NCBI GenBank assembly: GCA_002695025.1
Contig: NZNV01000007.1
Coordinates: 117,250 to 181,249, forward strand
DNA: 64,000 bases
Direction of reading: 5' to 3'
Origin: Owenweeksia sp.
GTDB lineage: Bacteria; Bacteroidota; Bacteroidia; Flavobacteriales; Schleiferiaceae
Shown: piece after piece, positions 53,793 through 63,503 of the stretch
Layout of the letters: every line of letters starts with the position of its first letter
Numbering within the stretch: the first letter of the stretch is position 1
The notes under the pieces: model-generated
What the model was told of the DNA's origin: nothing
Database searches by the model: none
The model's input: only the letters and a program-made list of their open reading frames with translations
Position numbers and translations under genes: made by a program

Positions 53793-55928
53793 TTACTTGA
53801 TTAAGTGTATCACCCCTGTCTTTTGGATATCTCCGCTTATCCGATAGGTATAAACCCCCTCAATGCATTCCTGTCCGGCAAAGTCACCGGACCATTTGAA
53901 TTGACTGTCGTGGGAATAAAAGACCTTCTGCCCCCAACGATTGTATATTTCAATACTGAAAACCTGCACTCCCTGCACGGAAATGTAGAATTGATCATTG
54001 AGACCATCTCCGTTGGGAGTGAAGCTATTCGGGATGAATGGCTCCATTTCAGGCTCTGGAGAAGCTATAGCCACCTGACCCAAAGCAGAATCCTGGCACC
54101 CGTTAACTGTTATCAGGGTGAGACTTACGGTGTACAAGCCAGGCTCAGCATAAGTATGCACAGGATGATCCTGGTCAGAATAATGACCGTCACCAAACAC
54201 CCATTGGACAGCACCCTCCTGTAAAGATTGATTTTTAAAGGCTATCTGCTGCTCATTGCTAGGGGACACCTTCCAGTCAAATGCTGCATCAGCAGCATAC
54301 CTGGTAACTACAACCGTAATCACAGAATCGCATGAACCGGGATTGGAACGGGTGTAGGAAAAAGAAGTGTCAGTTTTATAATAGGTTCCGTTAATTGTAG
54401 CACTATCCCCGGCACAAAGGTTAATGATCCGATGTCCCTGGAAATTAGTAACCACATCCAACTGGGTATAGAAGAGGCTATCGCAGCCCAGGGAACCGGG
54501 CAGGGTATCTGTATAAAGTCCCGGAAAAACCTGCCATGCTCCGGCAATGAAAACACTATCTCCCTGGCAGATCTGCACATTTGCAACGCCACTGAGAATG
54601 GCGGGATGCATAAGCTCGGTGGTCAAAATGCTATCACAACCGTTAAAGGCCACCAGCGTATCCGTATAAGCCCCGGGAGTGGTTTGCCAGCTTCCGCCAA
54701 TGTACAGGCTATCACCCTCGCAAATAAGAGCGGTATCTCGTTTTCCAGTCAAAGGAAGAACATCAAGAGAAGTGGTTATTATGCTATCACATCCTCCAAT
54801 ACTGGTGAGCGTATCATGATAAATTCCTGTATCATACCGCAGCGCACCTTGCAAAAATGTGCTCTCACCCTCACAGATAGTAAGCGAGGTGGTGTATGCA
54901 AACGCTGGGAGAACCATTACCCATGTGCTAAGAATACTATCGCAACCATTTTGAGCCTGTAAAGTATCCCTATACACACCGGCCTGCCCAGTCCATTGCT
55001 GACCAATCAGTACGCTATCTCCCTGGCAAATATGTACCGTATCTGAAAACAAAGTTCGCGGAAGCACATTCAGAAAGGTCTGCGCAATGCTGTCACAGCC
55101 ATTGAAACCCGTGAGCGTATCACTGTAAAGCCCGGATTGGGAACGCCACTCTCCACCCAGAAACATACTGTCTCCCTGGCAAATGCTCTGATTTTGCATT
55201 GATACAGGGTAAGGAGTAATGAACAGCTGCGTTTCCACAACACTATCACAATAGGAAGAAGATATGTAGCTATCATAGTAAACGCCTGCGGTGGACTGAT
55301 AAATCCCGTTCAACAAAATACTATCTCCCTGACATATCTGGGCAAAATTCTTTACAGTGTCGCGGTTGGGTGTGTAAGGAGAACCTGCAGCAAAACACTG
55401 TACTGCCGTAGCGTTCCATCCTGGATGAGAGAATATCATCCCACCCGGCCATGAGTTGGGAGAAGTACCATCAGTTGATGTATAGCGTATACAATTGCTG
55501 TTTTTACGAATGAGGCGGTTGTGATAGAAGAGACCATTATTATCACCATAACCAACGCCCACTTTACTGATCATGTCCACGTATACCCCACCTTTAAGAA
55601 GGGCTACTACATCATTACCGTTAACACCACCTCCAATTATCACATCTTTAGAGCACGGGTACCCGGCATTGCCAACAACCAGCACATCACCCGCAGCCAA
55701 TGAACCGGAGAGATTAACACTATTACCAGGGCTTAGGTTACCATTGTTATAAACTCCTACAGCGTAACCTGATAGGTTAATGACAGATGAAGTTGGATTG
55801 TAGATCTTTATAGCCAGACCATTACCTGGGTCCCAATCCACATACTCCACGATCATGAGATCATCCACCTGACCAAAAGCATTGATAGTCAGAATAAAAC
55901 CGATCAATATATTCCAAATTCTCTTCAT
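53793..55928 (-). CDS. LTD / Cys-Gly-Asp-Ser repeat / PKD protein with type B T9SS tail (copy 1)
   Basis: A 711-residue paralogue of the next gene. Signal MKRIWNILIGFILTINAFGQ, then the same LTD start (VDDLMIVEYVDWDPGNGLAI). About seven Cys-containing units follow (ICQGDSVLIGQQWTGQAGVY, RDTLQAQNGCDSILSTW). A PKD-like part (VQWVFGDGHYSDQDHPVHTY) and the type B tail (FIPNSFTPNGDGLNDQF, IYNRWGQKVFYS) complete it. The N-terminal 130 residues and the tail are closest to copy 2, while the repeat units differ more. Both genes form one unit, with this one first. Each unit's two Cys may form a disulphide outside the cell. Confidence 0.85.
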   Translation of the reverse strand: MKRIWNILIGFILTINAFGQVDDLMIVEYVDWDPGNGLAIKIYNPTSSVINLSGYAVGVYNNGNLSPGNSVNLSGSLAAGDVLVVGNAGYPCSKDVIIGGGVNGNDVVALLKGGVYVDMISKVGVGYGDNNGLFYHNRLIRKNSNCIRYTSTDGTSPNSWPGGMIFSHPGWNATAVQCFAAGSPYTPNRDTVKNFAQICQGDSILLNGIYQSTAGVYYDSYISSSYCDSVVETQLFITPYPVSMQNQSICQGDSMFLGGEWRSQSGLYSDTLTGFNGCDSIAQTFLNVLPRTLFSDTVHICQGDSVLIGQQWTGQAGVYRDTLQAQNGCDSILSTWVMVLPAFAYTTSLTICEGESTFLQGALRYDTGIYHDTLTSIGGCDSIITTSLDVLPLTGKRDTALICEGDSLYIGGSWQTTPGAYTDTLVAFNGCDSILTTELMHPAILSGVANVQICQGDSVFIAGAWQVFPGLYTDTLPGSLGCDSLFYTQLDVVTNFQGHRIINLCAGDSATINGTYYKTDTSFSYTRSNPGSCDSVITVVVTRYAADAAFDWKVSPSNEQQIAFKNQSLQEGAVQWVFGDGHYSDQDHPVHTYAEPGLYTVSLTLITVNGCQDSALGQVAIASPEPEMEPFIPNSFTPNGDGLNDQFYISVQGVQVFSIEIYNRWGQKVFYSHDSQFKWSGDFAGQECIEGVYTYRISGDIQKTGVIHLIK

Positions 55929-56028
55929 TTTTCCGGCATTTGATCATCAACACCGCAACTCTTTTTATTTTCCGGTGCAAAATTGTTTTTAGTATGTGTT
56001 TTGAATATTAATAGAGCTTTATTATGCT

Positions 56029-57432
56029 TTAACCATCAGGTAGAATTTTAACCAATTTCATTAGACTGAAATCTTTAGTAATCTGATGTATAGAATTTTC
56101 CACACTCTCTATTGAAGAGTTTTTAATTAATTTTTTTAATAATCCCCGAAGTTCAGAGCTCACCTTTTTGCCTACCCTTCTTTTACTGAGGGTGCGTTTT
56201 AAAAGCCCCATATCAGAATCAATAGTGGCATGATACCCCATCAGAATATTATTACATATATGGAGTAGTATATTCTCAATAGCCGCCCACCCGGAGTAGA
56301 CATCCAGAAATGGGAAGTACATTCTGGAACGCAGTAATATAGATGAGCTCTTCTCGTAATTACCCCGATAATATTCCTTTAACGCAAGCAGATACTCAAA
56401 CTGCACCTGCGTGGTAAGATCCGAAGGCTCATAATCAGCAGGCAGAATAGACTCTATAAACAACACCAGGTCATTATATGATTGCGTTTCCACCCTTTCA
56501 AGGCATTCGCTATACAGGAAGAAATAAAAGCTGGAATCAAACATCTGGTGGCCTTGAACCTGTATGATGTTTTTCTCGATGCGTTTCTGCTCCCTTCTAA
56601 ACTCCTTATGCTGATCCGTGAGATAGTAAAAGCGACTGTATAGACACTGGATGGCCACAGAACAATTGGGATAGCGGTCTGCCACCACGGGATCACGATA
56701 AATGTGACTCAGTTTATTCAGCTTCCGGATGTATTCATCTGACTTATCTGGTTCAAAAAAATGATTGAGATACAAGGTTAACTCTCCGCTCAAACATAAG
56801 AAAAGAGCACTCTTACTTCCCAGTTTTTCACAAAGCATCCAGGCCTGTTGAAGATCCTGTAGCCCGCTATTGAAAACGTAAGTATTAGGATAGTAGTAAA
56901 GATCCTGGGTTACGAGCAAACGGAAATAAAAAAGCTCCTCCAACTGATCGGTAAGCCTTTGTTTTTCATTAGCATCATTAATAAGGCCCTGATATTTCTG
57001 AAGTTTACGTTGATCATGCCGAAACAACAGACAGTAACAAAAGTACACCTCCCGTAACTCCGCATAAAGCTCCAGTGACTTACACTTTTTCTGCAGCATC
57101 TTCAATTGCCGCAACAATATGCTTTTATCTTTGGAGTACACCAGAGCACGAATGTTCTGGATCATTTCACGGGTGCGCACCGTTTCGGTACGGTTCAATT
57201 CCAGCTTTACATCCACAAGATCGTTCAAAAGGCGATTTTTGAGCGTATAAAGATTAGTGAGATTGCCACCGTACGAAATAGCATGACTAAGCTCTTCATT
57301 GCTCATTATGGCTTCGCTTTGCTGCAGTACTTCCAGAAGCCGCATTTTTTTCTCTTGGTTACGGATACGGCTACGGAGTAAATAAGCCTCCTTGGCTGTA
57401 AGATTATGAAGCGCAATACGTAGGTAATCCAT
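56029..57432 (-). CDS. Cytoplasmic helical protein of unknown function
   Basis: A 467-residue protein with no signal peptide or transmembrane helix, almost wholly helical and rich in Leu, Arg and Lys (LTAKEAYLLRSRIRNQEKKM, LLNDLVDVKLELNRTET). Parts such as QVQFEYLLALKEYYRGNYEKSS resemble TPR-like solenoids. The first about 90 residues look like a winged or helical nucleic-acid-binding segment but match nothing I know. It is the only cytosolic protein in a run of exported ones and precedes the LTD repeat gene by 100 bp on the same strand. A regulatory role is possible but not shown. Confidence 0.6.
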   Translation of the reverse strand: MDYLRIALHNLTAKEAYLLRSRIRNQEKKMRLLEVLQQSEAIMSNEELSHAISYGGNLTNLYTLKNRLLNDLVDVKLELNRTETVRTREMIQNIRALVYSKDKSILLRQLKMLQKKCKSLELYAELREVYFCYCLLFRHDQRKLQKYQGLINDANEKQRLTDQLEELFYFRLLVTQDLYYYPNTYVFNSGLQDLQQAWMLCEKLGSKSALFLCLSGELTLYLNHFFEPDKSDEYIRKLNKLSHIYRDPVVADRYPNCSVAIQCLYSRFYYLTDQHKEFRREQKRIEKNIIQVQGHQMFDSSFYFFLYSECLERVETQSYNDLVLFIESILPADYEPSDLTTQVQFEYLLALKEYYRGNYEKSSSILLRSRMYFPFLDVYSGWAAIENILLHICNNILMGYHATIDSDMGLLKRTLSKRRVGKKVSSELRGLLKKLIKNSSIESVENSIHQITKDFSLMKLVKILPDG

Positions 57433-57801
57433 TCTATTTGAGAGAGTTTGATCAAAAATAGAAGAATATACACTCCATTCCGGTGCTTTCAGGTTTCTTA
57501 AAGGTATGCTAAGAGTGAATTAATGTAAGACCACTCCATGTTAAGAGACATCTTGATTTACCTGTATTTACCCTACTTTACCTTATAACTCCGAGTGGAT
57601 AAAACTAACGGTGCGATGCAAGATGTTTTAATCCAAAACAGAACAGTATCAGACCAATCAGAGGTTGAGATCGAGCAATATTTACATAATGGCGGTTGTA
57701 ATATCACCGTCTATTTTTTTTATCAAACCCTTCTTAAGCCCAATACTGTTCAATTTTATATTTCAATTCTTAAAGAATAAACAATGTAAGATCACCTCTC
57801 T
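57433..57801 (-). other. Spacer between the helical protein and the EEP gene
   Basis: About 370 bp without a supported gene. A minus-strand TATTTTTG (57453-57460) fits a -7 box 20 bp before the start at 57432. AATGTAAGAcCAC near 57523 and AATGTAAGAtCAC near 57784 are imperfect direct repeats. A 61-codon plus-strand frame (57595-57780) has no family support. Confidence 0.35.
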
Positions 57802-60219
57802 TTAGTGTAATATCATTATTTTATGAGAGCTACCTTTAAACTGGTTGGATTTCACCGTTACTATATAAAATCCTGCCGGCCATGACGACACATCAACTGA
57901 AGTAGAAAAACCGGTACCCACCAGTGCCTTTCCCTCATCCATCCAAACCACATGCCCGGCTGTACTGGTCGCATAAATCACCACTTCATCATCTGTATTT
58001 TGCCCGCCTCTTAGATCAATCCTCAATTCTTCATTTACCGGGTTGGGATATATACTCACCTTATATGGAGTACCCGTGCGGTTAGAAGCAACTGCTTGTT
58101 TAGAAGTCACCGCTTCCTCCACAGCATCACAGGCTTTCATGTAATGCTCACCCAAATAGGCATCTTCATTGTTTGGATATACCACCCATTCAGAGGCAGC
58201 CCCCGTGTTCCAATACAACTGACCTTGCTGAACGGCTGAATCCCGAACCAAGGTGTAGCTAGCTGTGGCTCCGGCCACTCCATTGGTCCCACTCACAGGC
58301 CATGATGAACCGGGATCTGTACCAATAACTCCAACTATATCGAGGGTATCATAGCCTCTGAAAAGTGCTATAGCATCATCACCGGTAAAAAATGTACTTC
58401 CCGGAAAGCTTGCATCAGTTTGATCTTTATTATTTACAATCCCGGAAAGATTGGCCGTAAATGGCGCAATTACAAATACATCTCCGGGGTAGACCACCCC
58501 TTGCAGGTCAGAAGCATAATAGCTGCTGGAAGAGCCATTGGGATACATGCGCAACTGATAGCTACCATTTAATACCACGGGATTGGCGGAAGGATTGTAG
58601 ACCTCTATGGCTGTATTTCCACCAGAGGCGCGTACATATTCAGAAATGAAGAGATCGCTACATTCATTTTCCGGATTACAGCTATAGAAAGAATGCCCCC
58701 CCAGTGAATCGGTAAACCCTATCGACTCCACGATCCAATGGTCCGCACTAAAAGCCCAGTTGGGACTTCCCTTTTGAATATAGTGTTCTCGGATAAGAGT
58801 ATAATCCACGGTAGTGCCAGCCCCTACCATCCAGCCCGAAGCTCCGGGATCTTCACCGATACGACCGATGATATCCAACGTATCTCCGCTAGCTATATTA
58901 ACCAGAGCTACCGCATCATTTCCACTCAGCAAACTATCCAGAAGACTACTGGTCAAATTCGACACCGAGGTAATGGCAGCGCTGGCACTGGCGGCTCCTA
59001 CCACCCATGAAGAATTTGCCCCCAGTGTACCGCTCAATCCCAATGTATGTCCTGGGGTAAGTACACTTTCACCATCAGGGTAGAATTCAATCTGATAATC
59101 AGTTAGATCTACAGTTAAAGCCGTTGGATTCCAGATTTCCAATGCCCGATCGTACCCACTACCTTCAATATACTCGGAAAAGAACAAATCCTCACAAGGC
59201 CCTGCTCCGGTGGAGGGGCCTTCAGGAAAGCTTACCGCAAAACTGGCTATTACGGGAAGGTGATCAGACATATAATAGAGGTCTTGAACCAGGCTATCCG
59301 GGTACAGAGTGTTGGTTGGAGATGCTATAAGAGAAGTATTGAAGTGATTTCCATCGTTTCCCAATGCCGCATAGCTTTCACTTATATACGTGAGATGATT
59401 GGAACCCAACAAAGCATCATTGGTACACAGGATGAAATCAAAACGATCATCCACACCCCCTGTTGCTCCACCACCAAATGATGTGGTACGAGTTGATTGA
59501 GTATGGATATCTTCAAAATCTGAATTGGCATGCCAGATACCGGACTCATCAATGGGATCATGAAACTGGCAATTCCCTGAACCTAAGAAGGTCTGATAAG
59601 CAGCTTCAGTACTATTATACACATTGAAATCACCAATAATAAAATGGTTGGAGACATCATTTTTGGCATCCAGATAATTACGAATGGTGGTTGCAGCAGC
59701 ACCACGTGTTGATTCATAACCCTGGCTAGCTTTAAGATGCGCTACATAAACAGTCAGGAATACCGTATCCTGGTGAAAGGGCAGGTTGGGATCTCTAAGA
59801 TAGAAACGGTAACCATCAGTTTCCCTGGGTGTTGTATTGATTATATCCTGATCCAACAGCACCAGTTTATCCGAATTGTAATACGCCATATTATTAAGGC
59901 TGTTATTACCGGTGTACACAGCCTTTTCATAGTGAGTTATACCATCCTGATTCAGAGCATTACTCAAAATGTAATTAGCTCCTGTTTCATTGGTTATCTC
60001 ATTAACCACGAATACATCGGGCTTCACATATTTAAGGATATCCTTTAGATAATCATCTGCCCGCCCCATTGTACTACCGGGGTATTGAAGAAGGTTATAT
60101 CCCATTATCTTCAAAGTATCATCCTGGGCACGGATAGCCGATACGAATCCCAGGCTTATGAAAAGAAGCAACACGGACGCCCGGAAAACCCTTTTTTTAA
60201 AAGGTAATATTGTTGTCAT
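57802..60219 (-). CDS. Secreted endonuclease/exonuclease/phosphatase protein with two lamin-tail domains and T9SS tail
   Basis: An 805-residue protein; ATG 60219 (MTTILPFKKRVFRASVLLLF) is chosen since it starts the signal peptide, and the 51 upstream codons run into the terminator hairpin. The EEP domain (about 35-335) has the expected residues: IMGYNLLQYPG, VFVVNEITNE, HFIIGDFNVYNS and YMSDHLPVIASF. LTD1 starts near 341 (CEDLFFSEYIEGSGYDRALE) and LTD2 near 517 (CSDLFISEYVRASGGNTAIE). The tail from about 720 (SIYPNPVNEELRIDLRGG to GFYIVTVKSN) is T9SS type A. EEP members cut DNA, RNA or phosphoester bonds; LTD plus EEP is usual in extracellular nucleases, so nucleic-acid breakdown for phosphate is the best guess. 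Confidence 0.85.
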   Translation of the reverse strand: MTTILPFKKRVFRASVLLLFISLGFVSAIRAQDDTLKIMGYNLLQYPGSTMGRADDYLKDILKYVKPDVFVVNEITNETGANYILSNALNQDGITHYEKAVYTGNNSLNNMAYYNSDKLVLLDQDIINTTPRETDGYRFYLRDPNLPFHQDTVFLTVYVAHLKASQGYESTRGAAATTIRNYLDAKNDVSNHFIIGDFNVYNSTEAAYQTFLGSGNCQFHDPIDESGIWHANSDFEDIHTQSTRTTSFGGGATGGVDDRFDFILCTNDALLGSNHLTYISESYAALGNDGNHFNTSLIASPTNTLYPDSLVQDLYYMSDHLPVIASFAVSFPEGPSTGAGPCEDLFFSEYIEGSGYDRALEIWNPTALTVDLTDYQIEFYPDGESVLTPGHTLGLSGTLGANSSWVVGAASASAAITSVSNLTSSLLDSLLSGNDAVALVNIASGDTLDIIGRIGEDPGASGWMVGAGTTVDYTLIREHYIQKGSPNWAFSADHWIVESIGFTDSLGGHSFYSCNPENECSDLFISEYVRASGGNTAIEVYNPSANPVVLNGSYQLRMYPNGSSSSYYASDLQGVVYPGDVFVIAPFTANLSGIVNNKDQTDASFPGSTFFTGDDAIALFRGYDTLDIVGVIGTDPGSSWPVSGTNGVAGATASYTLVRDSAVQQGQLYWNTGAASEWVVYPNNEDAYLGEHYMKACDAVEEAVTSKQAVASNRTGTPYKVSIYPNPVNEELRIDLRGGQNTDDEVVIYATSTAGHVVWMDEGKALVGTGFSTSVDVSSWPAGFYIVTVKSNQFKGSSHKIMILH

Positions 60220-60234
60220 AAAAGAATGTTTTAA

Positions 60235-60267
60235 CAAAAAAGAAGCTGCCCCCGTATAGAGGCAGCT
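60235..60267 (-). terminator. Rho-independent terminator of the 688-residue gene
   Basis: In the minus transcript AGCTGCC (60267-60261) pairs with GGCAGCT (60250-60244) and is followed by CTTCTTTTTTG. It begins 17 bp after the stop codon at 60284. Confidence 0.85.
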
Positions 60268-60283
60268 CCCATGAAAGATATAT

Positions 60284-62350
60284 TTATTCGAGGATGATCT
60301 TACCTGAAGCAACACCTTCGTTGGTGATGATCTGGTAGATATACACTCCTCTTGACTGACCGTTAAGATCAAACTCCATAGAAGTGGTTTCCTTGTTCAC
60401 TTCACGCTCAACAACTACTCTACCACTGATATCGGTAATGCGGAACTGAGCACGGGCAGAAACTTCCATTTCGAAGTTCACACGCCCAGTAGTTGGGTTA
60501 GGATAAATGTTCTTCACAAAACCTTGCTCATCGAAAGTATTGTTATTCAGAGCTCTTTTGCCTGAAGACTCGCCTGAAGCAGTACAGCATGGGAATGAAA
60601 ATGCGCCAAACTGGATACCTCCAATGAAGTTGGCTTCAACCTGACCCAAGGATGCAGGAGGAGTTCCCGCGGTATCAGCAGATTCCCGATCCCAGAACGC
60701 AGCGTTTCCGGCTTCAGCTTCATCTTCACCTACAAATACATATTTTATACCTGAACTTGAAGAATAGTTCTCTACAGGGCCGCCCAGATCATTGCTTCCG
60801 GCAGCTATACTTAACCAGCCTGAGAGTGAACCGTAACCTAAACCGTGATAAAAAGCAGGTTCTCCGGTTTCGATATCATTACAACCAGGACATCTTACCT
60901 GGAAACCATCACCTGAGTTGCTCAGACCTACTTTACCGGTCCAGGAGGTAGCAGGCTCGTACACATTACCTGAAGGGCTGCAGTAATCACAATCGCTGGA
61001 GCTTGGATAACTACCGGAGCTTTCAATGTTAGGATTTACACCAGAAACAGGACCACCAACAGGTTCCCAGTATACACCGTTAGCATCAGGTCCGTTGAAG
61101 CTCGCTGTATCCAGATTATAGCAGTTATCATTATAGTTATATACTACAATGATGCTACCTACGGCTACACTATCCCATACATCATTATAAGCCAATCTCA
61201 GGTGGCCCGCAGTTATGGACTTACCTGAACCACAATCGCGAAAACGATTGAAAGTACCTGCGTTGTCATCAAGGATCCATCCCTGTATGTTTACATACTG
61301 GGCAAACTGATCCTCTTCACAAGCTGCCACGATCATTTCAACGTACTCGCAGCTCCCTGAAGGACCGTTAGACACTTCCGTTACGATCAGTACACCTTTG
61401 GCAACTTCTGATACTTCAGGAGCAGGACAACGATTGTAAGTGTTGGTCAAAGACTCCACATTATCACGGAAGGTCCGGTTGGCAACACTGTTAGGAGCAC
61501 CAGGAGTACTTACAAGGCTATCAGCACCTACACTCCAGTTTCCACTTACCTCAGGAGCATTAGCACCTGTACCAGCTGAAAGATAGAAAGCTTTACCGGT
61601 AGCACAGATGGTATCCATAGGAGCAAAACTGATGTGAGCTGCATCCAGGAAATCAACATTAGGGTTGGTTTGAGCAGCATTATCACTTCCATAAGAGAAA
61701 CCGTGGAAGAAAGAAGGCTCACCAAGGCCAATTTTGCAACCTGGACAACGAGTTTGAATTCCATCACCACCGCAAGCGTTACGCAAACCAGCAGTAGACC
61801 AGGTATTAGCTACACTGTAGCTACCTGATGTACAGTAATTAGGATCACCACCCAAAGAGTCTGCAGCAGGAACGCTGGAGTTCTTTTCAATAGCTAAAGA
61901 AAATCCAACCGCTACATAAACAGCTGAATCAGTAGAATAGATGCCATTTGGATCAAAAGCAGCATTGTTAAATGCAGCAATAGAGGCATCATAATCTAAA
62001 GCATTAAAAAGCACCAGGTAAGCACCTACGGGGAAGCTAGTCCACACATCATCTTCAGTAAGTCTCCAGTGTCCCTGCGAAATTCCAAGATCAGAAAAGG
62101 CCGATGATCCGCTGAAAAAACCGTTATTGTCATCAATGATCCAGTTGCTTATATCAACCGTGGTAGCGCTGGCACAAGAAGCATCTGTAGAAGCTGCAGC
62201 GATCAACTCAATGAACTCCTGCTGGCCGGATTTACCGTTGGAGATCTCGTTTACGATTAACACACCAGGGCACTGCGCATTGGCAAAGTTTAAAGCCACT
62301 CCTGCAAACAACAGGAATGCCCATTTTTGAATTGTTTTCAATTGTTTCAT
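60284..62350 (-). CDS. Secreted duplicated lamin-tail-like protein with T9SS tail
   Basis: A 688-residue protein with signal peptide (KWAFLLFAGVALNFANAQ). The body is a tandem duplication: half 1 starts CPGVLIVNEISNGKSGQQEF and half 2 starts KGVLIVTEVSNGPSGSCEYV (about residue 315); both contain an LTD-like core, a WIIDDN/WILDDN turn, GHWRL/GHLRL and a Cys-rich RCPGCKIGLGEPSFFHGF or RCPGCNDIETGEPAFYHGL segment. The C-terminus from about 605 (NIYPNPTTGRVNFEMEV to GVYIYQIITNE) is T9SS type A. No catalytic motif is found. It may be a surface-layer or adhesive protein. Strong terminator downstream, own promoter candidate upstream. Confidence 0.8.
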   Translation of the reverse strand: MKQLKTIQKWAFLLFAGVALNFANAQCPGVLIVNEISNGKSGQQEFIELIAAASTDASCASATTVDISNWIIDDNNGFFSGSSAFSDLGISQGHWRLTEDDVWTSFPVGAYLVLFNALDYDASIAAFNNAAFDPNGIYSTDSAVYVAVGFSLAIEKNSSVPAADSLGGDPNYCTSGSYSVANTWSTAGLRNACGGDGIQTRCPGCKIGLGEPSFFHGFSYGSDNAAQTNPNVDFLDAAHISFAPMDTICATGKAFYLSAGTGANAPEVSGNWSVGADSLVSTPGAPNSVANRTFRDNVESLTNTYNRCPAPEVSEVAKGVLIVTEVSNGPSGSCEYVEMIVAACEEDQFAQYVNIQGWILDDNAGTFNRFRDCGSGKSITAGHLRLAYNDVWDSVAVGSIIVVYNYNDNCYNLDTASFNGPDANGVYWEPVGGPVSGVNPNIESSGSYPSSSDCDYCSPSGNVYEPATSWTGKVGLSNSGDGFQVRCPGCNDIETGEPAFYHGLGYGSLSGWLSIAAGSNDLGGPVENYSSSSGIKYVFVGEDEAEAGNAAFWDRESADTAGTPPASLGQVEANFIGGIQFGAFSFPCCTASGESSGKRALNNNTFDEQGFVKNIYPNPTTGRVNFEMEVSARAQFRITDISGRVVVEREVNKETTSMEFDLNGQSRGVYIYQIITNEGVASGKIILE

Positions 62351-62500
62351 GGTTTTACATTTTAAGAAAAAATTAGATGAGAGTCTATTGAAACCGGTTT
62401 CATTACAAACCTCTTAAACTCCACCATGAAACACTTAAAGTCAATATCACACGTCCTTTAACAATTGCAATGTAACGCGTTAACAATCTTATGATTAGAT

Positions 62501-62508
62501 CAAATATA
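62501..62508 (-). promoter_or_regulatory. Candidate -7 element TATATTTG
   Basis: Minus-strand TATATTTG matches TAnnTTTG about 150 bp before the 688-residue gene. No -33 TTG at normal spacing was found, and the leader would be long. Confidence 0.3.
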
Positions 62509-62593
62509 TCTTACACTCCCATTTGTATGGAATAATTATATATATTCCAAAATTAGCATTATGGAAATGCTTCTTTATATTGAAATGTCCATT

Positions 62594-62975
62594 TTATACA
62601 TACTGAAAAACAGGACTAAGGAATCTCACATATCCTAGTTCTTCGTATCCATAAATAATGGTTCCATGACTATTATTTACCAAACCCGCTTTCATATTCG
62701 CTCCAAATTCACCGGTAAAAACCGCATTAGGAAGGCACTTCTTACACCCTTCCACCACGTTCTCATAAAGAGGTCTGGTTCTTTTTGGTTTAGCAGACTT
62801 AATACAGCTTGGCTTATTTTCTTTTCTTAACGGAAAATAGGATCAATTGAATCTGCAATAGTTATAACTTGGTTTTAGTAATGGGAGAATGTTAAAGATA
62901 ACCTGACTCTTTGGAACTACCATCTATAATATAGGCATAGGGTAAGTTACTTATGCGCTGAATAGCTCGAACCAT
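62594..62975 (-). pseudogene. dtd: Decayed dtd-like gene (D-aminoacyl-tRNA deacylase)
   Basis: Three frames on the minus strand together recall DTD. From ATG 62975: MVRAIQRISNLPYAYIIDGS, stopping at 62892, like the DTD start M-RAVIQRVS...DGE. Between, QVITIADSIDP resembles the SQFTLYAD strand. From about 62842: NKPSCIKSAKPKRTRPLYEN and VFTGEFGANMKAGLVNNSHG, like DTD's NRPSF...LYE...TGEFGADMKVSLVNDGPVT, ending at 62596. Length is about 125 codons against about 150 for the family, with two frame changes, and the last Gly-Pro motif is not conserved. DTD normally removes D-amino acids from tRNA; this copy cannot work. Assignment rests on pattern memory. Confidence 0.5.
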
Positions 62976-62993
62976 CTCCAAGGTTACTTTCAT

Positions 62994-63343
62994 TTACCCG
63001 TTCTCAATCTGTGAATAGGTAGAGCGTGGCTTATTTAGTTTTTTGGTCATTTCTATGACAGACAGCCCCATTGAAATTCGGATTTCTTTGATTCTCTCAT
63101 TGATGGTCTGAGTCTTTTCTTCTAAAAACATTTCTTCCTCACCGGTTACGATCCAGGTTGGGTTACAACCTGGATAGGTTTCCTGTATGGCTACAGCAAC
63201 TGCCCAACTGACATGGTGACCCTCCAGTGCCTTTTTAAATCATTTTCAGACACTGCTTGCACACTGGCTAATAGCTCCTTCTGAGTAATCTTTTTAGCCT
63301 CTAGGAATTGATCTAATCGCTTTGAACTTGCCGTCTTTGTCAT
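62994..63343 (-). pseudogene. Broken XRE-family regulator with two HTH segments
   Basis: From ATG 63343 the frame reads MTKTASSKRLDQFLEAKKIT then QKELLASVQAVSENDLK, a first HTH. A run of five A (complement of T 63232-63236) lacks one base; restoring it gives KKALEGHHVSWAVAVAIQ, then NPTWIVTGEEEMFLEE, a usual Bacteroidota XRE linker. A second HTH follows (NERIKEIRISMGLSVIEMTK, STYSQIENG) and stops at 62996 before completing its fifth helix. So the gene is frameshifted and short. It lies between a dtd-like relic and an integrase, as a phage or element regulator would. Confidence 0.6.
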
Positions 63344-63453
63344 TCTGATCTTCACATTAATTGGAACGTTCAGCCTCGTTTAGGGCTCAAATTTACATAA
63401 TGCCTTTCCACTGGCCTGAGAACAATGACCAACTATAACCTTGCTTGGGTGGA

Positions 63454-63482
63454 AATAAAAAAAGGGAGTTTTTAACTCCCTT
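63454..63482 (-). terminator. Terminator downstream of the integrase
   Basis: AAGGGAGTT (63462-63470) and AACTCCCTT (63474-63482) form a 9-bp stem around TTT; in the minus transcript it is followed by TTTTTTTATT. It lies 22 bp after the integrase stop. Confidence 0.8.
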
Positions 63483-63503
63483 CCTGCTATCTGATTATTG
63501 CAG

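Noticed and set aside
57595..57780. 61-codon plus-strand frame in the spacer before the EEP gene
   Set aside because: GTG start, low-complexity end, opposite to all neighbours and no recognisable family.
60220..60372. 51-codon N-terminal extension of the EEP gene
   Set aside because: It runs through the terminator hairpin of the upstream gene and would bury the signal peptide.
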